Assembly: GCA_938022295.1 (NCBI GenBank)
Contig: CALIDR010000064.1
Location: 1-5,614, forward strand
DNA: 5,614 nt
Reading direction: 5' to 3'
Origin: an uncultured Burkholderiaceae bacterium
Lineage (GTDB): Bacteria > Pseudomonadota > Gammaproteobacteria > Burkholderiales > Burkholderiaceae_C
Position numbers and translations under genes: made by a program. Position 1 is the first letter of the stretch; the number at the start of each line of letters is the position of its first letter. Below the pieces are notes generated by a model, which saw only the letters and a list, made by a program, of their open reading frames with translations, searched no databases and was not told where the DNA came from. Below, in pieces: positions 5,564 to 5,614 of this stretch.

Positions 5564-5614
5564 TCAGGCGTGCGCCGGCGCCAGCGGCACCGGGGCCACG
5601 GCAGGCTTGCTGCT
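5564..5614 (-). CDS. ccoN: CcoN C-terminal end (cbb3 oxidase catalytic subunit), cut by the right edge
   Basis: The minus-strand frame open from the right edge reads SSKPAVAPVPLAPAHA and stops at TGA (5566-5564), 25 bp before ccoO. Only 16 codons are in the window, and none belongs to the conserved heme- or copper-binding part. The call rests on the almost invariant ccoN-ccoO order and on the Ala/Pro-rich tail common in CcoN proteins of this group. The complete protein would be about 470-490 residues with 12 or more helices. Confidence 0.75.
   Translation of the reverse strand, partial: SSKPAVAPVPLAPAHA

Noticed and set aside
1..5614. Mobile elements, CRISPR repeats, tRNA or rRNA genes
   Set aside because: I saw no transposase frame, direct or terminal repeats, regularly spaced repeats or tRNA-like folds; composition is even and all genes belong to one functional theme.

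Overview
The window is a compact, GC-rich (roughly two-thirds G+C by eye) chromosomal block for microaerobic or anaerobic life. It carries the 3' part of a cbb3-type cytochrome c oxidase operon, its assembly genes, an FNR-family oxygen sensor, and the oxygen-independent heme biosynthesis gene hemN. The protein sequences and the order ccoN-O-Q-P-G-(H)-orf facing fnr, with hemN diverging from fnr, suggest a betaproteobacterium, most likely Burkholderiales. This placement is inferred from family resemblance, not from a database search.

Layout, left to right. Positions 1-761 (minus strand) hold the N-terminal 253 codons of hemN, cut by the left edge. Positions 762-934 are the divergent hemN/fnr control region. 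It contains a near-consensus FNR/Anr box (796-809) and a weaker second box (848-861), 52 bp apart centre to centre. Positions 935-1672 (plus strand) are fnr. A 32-bp gap with GC-rich inverted repeats separates it from the convergent oxidase operon. On the minus strand, in transcription order from the right edge, come the end of ccoN (5614-5564), ccoO (5538-4918), ccoQ (4898-4683), ccoP (4690-3776), ccoG (3746-2265), a short FixH/CcoH-like gene (2238-1993) and a small two-helix membrane protein of unknown function (1965-1705). Gaps between the cco genes are only 19-29 bp, and ccoQ and ccoP overlap by 8 bp, so this is very probably one operon whose promoter lies upstream of ccoN, outside the window.

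How it fits together. When oxygen falls, FNR would regain its [4Fe-4S] cluster, dimerise and bind TTGAT-N4-ATCAA-like boxes. It would turn on hemN, giving protoporphyrin synthesis without O2, and, as is usual for the family, the high-affinity cbb3 oxidase, which needs much heme. CcoG and the CcoH-like protein would help assemble the oxidase. No gene-free stretch exceeds 300 bp (the longest is 173 bp). I saw no mobile element, CRISPR array, tRNA or rRNA. Most of the content is well-known biology. The least explained items are the terminal small membrane protein, the CcoH-like protein without a periplasmic domain, and the exact -41.5 spacing between the FNR box and the hemN start codon, which predicts a leaderless transcript.
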